A stretch of DNA of 35,222 bases from Bryobacterales bacterium (lineage in GTDB: Bacteria > Acidobacteriota > Terriglobia > Bryobacterales > Bryobacteraceae), in assembly GCA_003166865.1 (NCBI GenBank), contig PMUP01000088.1:1-35222 (forward strand). The letters are read 5' to 3'. Below the pieces are notes generated by a model. It had not been told where the DNA came from. It worked only from the letters and a program-made list of their open reading frames with translations, and made no database searches. Positions 31,457-35,222 of the stretch are shown one piece after another (the stretch's first letter is position 1; each line of letters opens with the position of its first letter). The position numbers and the translations under genes were made by a program.

Positions 31457-32743
31457 ATGGCAGATTCCGTCAGCGACCGCATGCGCGCCGATTGGAACCA
31501 ACGCGCCCGCGATGACGCCCACTTCTACGTCGCGTTCGGCGGCCTCGATCAAACCGAGGAAGAATTTCTAGCCACCGCCGCCGACGTTCTGCGGTCCATC
31601 GAAGGACAGCTCAAGCGTCTTCCCGCTACGGCGAATCGCCGGGCGTATCGGGCGCTCGAAATCGGTTGCGGACCCGGCCGCCTGGTGAAACCGCTCAGCC
31701 GGCATTTTGGAGAGGTTCACGGCGTGGATGTCTCCGATGAAATGATCCGTCTCGCGCGGGAGCGCTTAGGCGATATTCCGCACGCCCACTTCCACACCAC
31801 TGACGGCTCATCGTTGCCCCAATTTGCAGACGAGTCGTTCGATTTTATCTATTCTTACGCTGTCTTCCAGCACATTCCCAGCCGCGATGTGGTGCTCGAA
31901 TACATGCGCGAGATCCGCCGCTTGCTCAAACCCGGCGGCGTATTCCACGGCCAGTTCAACGGTGTCGCGCCTCCTGGCGATGCCGACACTTGGAGCGGCG
32001 TCAGCTTCTCGGCGGATGATATCCACGCTTTCACTCGCGAGAATAGCCTCCAGCTCCTGAACTTGGAAGGCGAGCACACGCAATACTTGTGGACCACCTG
32101 GCTCAAGGCGCCTTTCCCACGCCCCACAACCGCCTCCCCACAACCCGTTATTCGCCGCATCACCAACGCTTACACCGGCGATTCGCTGATCCCGCAGCGC
32201 GGCCGCCAGGCAGCGCTATCCATCTGGATCAACCATCTTCCCGCCGATTGCGATCTCAACAACATCGAGATTCTCGTGGAGGGCGTTCCGGGCGTTCCCA
32301 TCTACATCGGACCGGCCGATTCGCAAGGTCTTCAGCAGGTGAACGCGTGGCTCCCCGATGGTGTTCGCACCGGCCTTGTACCCGTGGAGCTGCGTGTGAA
32401 CGGACGGCCGTTGTGTCCGCTGGCGAGCGCTCGCGTAGTTCCCGCCGGTCCGCTGGTGCCTCGCATTATTTCCGTCACCGACGGCGTCAATCTCGTGTTG
32501 AAGAACGCCAGCAACACCGGGCTGGTGAAAGTTCACATCGAGGAAGTGATGTCGCCCGATTCGGTCAGGGTTACGATAGACGATCAGCCCGTGGCGCAAC
32601 TCGGTATCTTTCGCATCGATCCGCGCCCGCCGCGCCATCTGCTGGACATCGAGTTGCCCAAGGGCCTTGCACCCGGTCCGCACAGGCTCCAGATTCACAT
32701 TGGCCCGCGTCGCGTTCTCACGGCGCCCGTAACATGCCAATAG
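31457..32743 (+). CDS. SAM-dependent methyltransferase fused to beta-sandwich domains
   Basis: A 428-residue protein. Residues ~1-215 are a class I methyltransferase (UbiE/Methyltransf_11 type): RMRADWNQRARDDAHFYVAF at the start, motif I ALEIGCGPGRLVKPL, VHGVDVSDEMI, and FDFIYSYAVFQHIPS. After a Pro-rich hinge, two beta modules follow: LSIWINHLPADCDLNN...IYIGPADSQGLQQVNAWLPDG, homologous to the end of the methyltransferase at 25751-27088, then VRVTIDDQPVAQLGIFRID and IELPKGLAPGPHRLQIHIG. The ATG at 31457 was preferred to the GTG directly before it; there is no clear ribosome site. It overlaps the next membrane-protein gene by ten bases. Target unknown; context suggests a surface glycan or its lipid carrier. 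Confidence 0.82.
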   Translation: MADSVSDRMRADWNQRARDDAHFYVAFGGLDQTEEEFLATAADVLRSIEGQLKRLPATANRRAYRALEIGCGPGRLVKPLSRHFGEVHGVDVSDEMIRLARERLGDIPHAHFHTTDGSSLPQFADESFDFIYSYAVFQHIPSRDVVLEYMREIRRLLKPGGVFHGQFNGVAPPGDADTWSGVSFSADDIHAFTRENSLQLLNLEGEHTQYLWTTWLKAPFPRPTTASPQPVIRRITNAYTGDSLIPQRGRQAALSIWINHLPADCDLNNIEILVEGVPGVPIYIGPADSQGLQQVNAWLPDGVRTGLVPVELRVNGRPLCPLASARVVPAGPLVPRIISVTDGVNLVLKNASNTGLVKVHIEEVMSPDSVRVTIDDQPVAQLGIFRIDPRPPRHLLDIELPKGLAPGPHRLQIHIGPRRVLTAPVTCQ

Positions 32744-34128
32744 CTTGGCTGCGGGCTGCGTTCGTCGCCGCAGCGGCGGTGATTCTTTCGTTTCAGCTCT
32801 TCGTCCGGCCTGTCGTGGGCTTGGCGGACCAGGGAGATTTCACCCGCGTGATCGGCCGCTTCGGCTACGGCGCCGTAGACAAGTCCGCCGAGTACGCTTT
32901 CGTTGCCCGAAAGTATGCGCCCGAACCCAACGCCCGACTGCGCGTGTACGAACAGCTGAGCTCCGAGTACATTTTCGTTGGGGCCGCGATCCTGTTGAAC
33001 AAAGGCGTGTCCCTGGACGGCAGTTTGGACATCACGATCATTGGCTTCGTACACATGCTCGCGTTTCTGTACGCGTTTTATCGGCTGCTGCTGGTCACGG
33101 GTCCGCTTCGCGCAGCCCCTCTAATCTGGATACTAGCGTTGTTGGCTCTCACCGACGTCGGGTACGCCGCTTACTGGAACTCGTTTTACGCGGAGCCGGC
33201 TTCCTGCATCTTTTTCCTTTTGCTGCTTGCCGAGAGCATCGCGATCTGTCGCACCCAGGAAGTCCCCAGCGCCGAGGCCGTTCGCTGGGCTCTCTGGGCG
33301 GTCCTCTTTGTAATGGCCAAGCCGCAGAATGCTCCGCTCGGAATACTGCTGGCGCTGTTTGTGTTCCGCCTCCACGCTTGGAGCAAATCGTCAGCGGGCC
33401 GCGTTGCAATTGCGGGCTCGTTAGCGATCGTGGCTGCCGTGGTGTTCATCACGGTAACCAGTCCGGTCGCGAACATGTGGTCAAGCACCTACGATCAAGT
33501 CTTCATGGCGATACTCCCCGAATCGAAGACCCCGGCGCAGGACGCGCAGGCTCTGGGTTTGACTCCGGATTGGCTGAAATACTCGGGCACCGGCGCCTGG
33601 ACCGAAGGCACTAACCTTTATGAAGCGGTGAAGAGCGGCGTGATCGGCAAAACGATCACTCACGGCAGCATCGCCCGATTCTATCTGCTGCGGCCGGCTC
33701 GAATCTGGCGTCATGCCAAGCGCGTCTTGCCGGTCGCCTTTTCGTTGCGTCCCGATACGTGCGGCAACTTTGAACGGTCCGCCGGGTTCGCGCCGGGGGC
33801 CAAGAGCCAGACCTCCGATGCATGGAGCGGATTCCACGAACACGGTCTCACCGCCTGTGGCAAGCTCATCCTGATCGCTCTTCTGATATGTCCCGTCATC
33901 TGCGCCGCGGCGTGGTTTCGCACCGCCCGCGACGCGAGGCGATCCCTGGAATTCTTTGGATTGCTCAGCATTTGCTGCCTGCTATCCTTCGTGATCGCCA
34001 TTTGCGGAGACGCCTGGGACAACGTGAAGCACCTTTTTCTTTTCAACTTGCTGCTTGACACCTGGATGGTGGCTGGCATTGCATTCGCATTTCAGTCGCT
34101 CGTAAGGTACTGTACGGCATATAGATAA
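32734..34128 (+). CDS. Polytopic membrane protein, possible GT-C glycosyltransferase
   Basis: A 464-residue protein with about nine or ten TM segments, first at residues 4-24. The first extracytoplasmic loop begins LADQGDFTRVIGRFGYG; an acidic pair near the first TM segment is common in GT-C enzymes, and GDF-containing loops are seen in WsfD-like hexose transferases, a resemblance I cannot confirm. Other stretches are YWNSFYAEPASCIFFLLLL and MAKPQNAPLGILLALFVF. The ATG at 32734 overlaps the methyltransferase stop by ten bases, so the pair is translationally coupled; the open frame further upstream is a shadow of that gene. Probably works on the same glycan as the methyltransferase. Confidence 0.7.
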   Translation: MPIAWLRAAFVAAAAVILSFQLFVRPVVGLADQGDFTRVIGRFGYGAVDKSAEYAFVARKYAPEPNARLRVYEQLSSEYIFVGAAILLNKGVSLDGSLDITIIGFVHMLAFLYAFYRLLLVTGPLRAAPLIWILALLALTDVGYAAYWNSFYAEPASCIFFLLLLAESIAICRTQEVPSAEAVRWALWAVLFVMAKPQNAPLGILLALFVFRLHAWSKSSAGRVAIAGSLAIVAAVVFITVTSPVANMWSSTYDQVFMAILPESKTPAQDAQALGLTPDWLKYSGTGAWTEGTNLYEAVKSGVIGKTITHGSIARFYLLRPARIWRHAKRVLPVAFSLRPDTCGNFERSAGFAPGAKSQTSDAWSGFHEHGLTACGKLILIALLICPVICAAAWFRTARDARRSLEFFGLLSICCLLSFVIAICGDAWDNVKHLFLFNLLLDTWMVAGIAFAFQSLVRYCTAYR

Positions 34129-34133
34129 AATCC

Positions 34134-34163
34134 TTGACGACCCACTACATATTGGGTCATCAT
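34134..34163 (+). promoter_or_regulatory. Promoter of the class II ribonucleotide reductase gene
   Basis: TTGACG at 34134-34139 (five of six consensus bases) and CATCAT at 34158-34163 (four of six), 18-base spacing. Predicted leader is about 64 bases. The spacer is occupied by an NrdR box. Confidence 0.55.
34142..34157 (+). promoter_or_regulatory. NrdR box (repressor site for ribonucleotide reductase genes)
   Basis: CCACTACATATTGGGT matches the 16-base NrdR consensus (acaCwAtATaTwGtgt-type) at 13 positions and lies between the -35 and -10 elements. A much weaker half-like site begins at 34112, thirty bases upstream, the approximate spacing of paired NrdR boxes. Confidence 0.65.
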
Positions 34164-34218
34164 TGCAGACGTGCCGTAAAGCCGTACCGCCGTCGAGCAG
34201 TACCGGGACACAACGAAA

Positions 34219-34225
34219 AGAGGGA
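34219..34225 (+). promoter_or_regulatory. Shine-Dalgarno site of nrdJ
   Basis: AGAGGGA ends eight bases before the ATG at 34234 and fixes the start of the reductase. Confidence 0.7.
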
Positions 34226-34233
34226 AAATAGAG

Positions 34234-35222
34234 ATGGGCCTACTCACCGTAGATCTCAGCCGTATTGGAAACGACAGGATTTCCGACTTGCAGCCAACCA
34301 GCAAAAAAGCTCTCCCGGCCACCGAACGCAAGGGCGTCAGCTTTCCCAAATACTTCACGCAAAAGCTCGAAGCGGGCAGAACCCCCTACGACGAGATCGC
34401 CTGGGAGCTTCGCACCGCTGCGATTGCCAGCGACAAGGGTGCCATCATCTTTGAGCAAGATGAAGTGGAAGTGCCGGCCGATTGGTCCCAAACGGCCACC
34501 AACATCGTTGTCAGCAAGTATTTCTACGGTAAGATGGGCTCGCCCGAGCGCGAGAACAGCGTCCGCCAACTGGTGCATCGCGTGGTTGACACCATCGCGG
34601 ATTGGGGCGCTTCCGGGCGCTACTTCAAAACCCGCGAAGACTCGGAAAATTTCCGTAATGAGCTCGCGCACCTGATGCTTACCCAGAAGGCCTGCTTCAA
34701 TTCGCCGGTGTGGTTCAACGTCGGCGTTCAAGAGGCCCGCGGCTACGGCTATTACTATGATGAAGCCACCGACAACATCGTGAAGCTGAAGAAGGGCGAG
34801 TCGCGCCCGCAGTGCTCGGCCTGCTTCATCAACTCGGTAAAGGATTCGCTCGAATCCATCCTCGACCTCGCCAAGACCGAAGGCATGCTGTTCAAGTGGG
34901 GATCGGGCTCCGGCACCAATCTCTCGCCTCTGCGCGAAGAAGGTGGTGGACTCGGGGGCGGCGGATCAGCGTCGGGGCCGCTCAGTTTCATGAAGGGCTT
35001 CGATGCCTTCGCGGGCGTCATCAAATCCGGCGGCAAAACGCGCCGCGCCGCGAAGATGGTGATCCTGAACATCGATCATCCCGACATCGAGTCGTTCGTC
35101 TGGTGCAAAGCCAAAGAAGAGAAGAAAGCTCACACGCTCATCGACGCGGGCTATGATGCCGCGATTGATGGCGACGCCTACGGCTCCATCTTCTTCCAGA
35201 ACGCCAACAATTCCGTGCGCGT
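34234..35222 (+). CDS. nrdJ: Vitamin B12-dependent (class II) ribonucleotide reductase, N-terminal part; 3' end outside window
   Basis: The frame is open from the ATG at 34234 to the right edge, giving 329 residues of an enzyme usually about 900-1200 long. It reduces ribonucleotides to deoxyribonucleotides using adenosylcobalamin. Diagnostic stretches are TPYDEIAWELRTAAI and NIVVSKYFYGK near the N-terminus, then QKACFNSPVWFNVG, QCSACFINSVKDSLESI and FKWGSGSGTNLSPLR. The GGGLGGGGSASGPLSFMKGF loop and GGKTRRAAKMVILNIDHPD are typical of the long NrdJ type (TIGR02504). A promoter with an NrdR box and a good ribosome site precede it, so it should be controlled by NrdR in response to ATP/dATP. It stands as its own transcription unit after the glycan locus. 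Confidence 0.95.
   Translation, partial: MGLLTVDLSRIGNDRISDLQPTSKKALPATERKGVSFPKYFTQKLEAGRTPYDEIAWELRTAAIASDKGAIIFEQDEVEVPADWSQTATNIVVSKYFYGKMGSPERENSVRQLVHRVVDTIADWGASGRYFKTREDSENFRNELAHLMLTQKACFNSPVWFNVGVQEARGYGYYYDEATDNIVKLKKGESRPQCSACFINSVKDSLESILDLAKTEGMLFKWGSGSGTNLSPLREEGGGLGGGGSASGPLSFMKGFDAFAGVIKSGGKTRRAAKMVILNIDHPDIESFVWCKAKEEKKAHTLIDAGYDAAIDGDAYGSIFFQNANNSVR

Noticed and set aside
32089-32733. Upstream in-frame extension of the last membrane-protein gene
   Set aside because: It is Arg/Ser-rich out-of-frame sequence of the methyltransferase gene; the membrane protein has a natural start at 32734 just before its first TM segment.
34129-34233. Possible cobalamin riboswitch before the B12-dependent reductase
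   Set aside because: Only 105 bases are available and no B12-box is visible; NrdR control explains the region better.

Overview
The window looks like chromosomal DNA of an Acidobacteriota bacterium of the Solibacter/Bryobacter type. This is inferred from the roughly 60% GC content, very tight gene packing, a Ser/Thr-kinase/TPR-type gene, C-terminal beta-sandwich domains resembling the Solibacter-associated TIGR03437 family, and two intergenic palindromic repeat types. No phage, plasmid, IS element, CRISPR array, rRNA or tRNA was seen. No gene-free stretch exceeds 300 bases; the longest is the 291-base divergent region at 6998-7288.

Left part (1-14.8 kb). The window opens inside an alpha-E protein, probably the C-terminal half of an ATP-grasp/alpha-E fusion. 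It is followed by a transglutaminase-like protease and a zinc-ribbon metallopeptidase, a known peptide-ligase/protease neighbourhood. A small membrane protein follows. Then comes a divergent pair: a 1107-residue protein that I read as a PPi-type PEP carboxykinase, and a glucan phosphorylase carrying an N-terminal PtsP-like GAF domain. A TerC/YjbE membrane protein converges on the phosphorylase. Next is a compact, overlapping ileS-lspA-lgt run (isoleucyl-tRNA synthetase and lipoprotein processing).

Middle part (14.7-22 kb). A four-gene minus-strand operon holds tldD, pmbA, a one-TM DUF2393-like protein and a stand-alone receiver; its end overlaps the end of lgt. Then come a small TM/coiled-coil protein, a secreted DUF3108 protein, a full-length Ada-type DNA-alkylation repair regulator, and a shortened kinase-TPR gene. 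That last gene keeps only the glycine-rich loop of the kinase and has a stop codon in front of its probable natural C-terminus.

Right part (22-34.1 kb). This looks like a cell-surface glycan locus. It holds an ATP-grasp-like protein, a Wzt-like ABC ATPase with a shrunken and apparently inactive nucleotide-binding domain but an intact C-terminal carbohydrate-binding-like domain, a parallel beta-helix protein, two methyltransferases fused to beta-sandwich domains, two tandem YfhO/GT-C-like membrane proteins, and a further polytopic membrane protein. The two YfhO-like genes each begin inside a copy of a 61-bp repeat (60/61 identical).

Right edge. A class II (B12-dependent) ribonucleotide reductase gene starts at 34234 and runs out of the window. 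Its promoter has a good NrdR box lying between the -35 and -10 elements.

The least ordinary content is the glycan locus with its methyltransferase/beta-sandwich fusions and degenerate ABC ATPase, and the GAF-controlled phosphorylase beside the putative PPi-PEPCK. All functional names rest on reading motifs; no database search was run.
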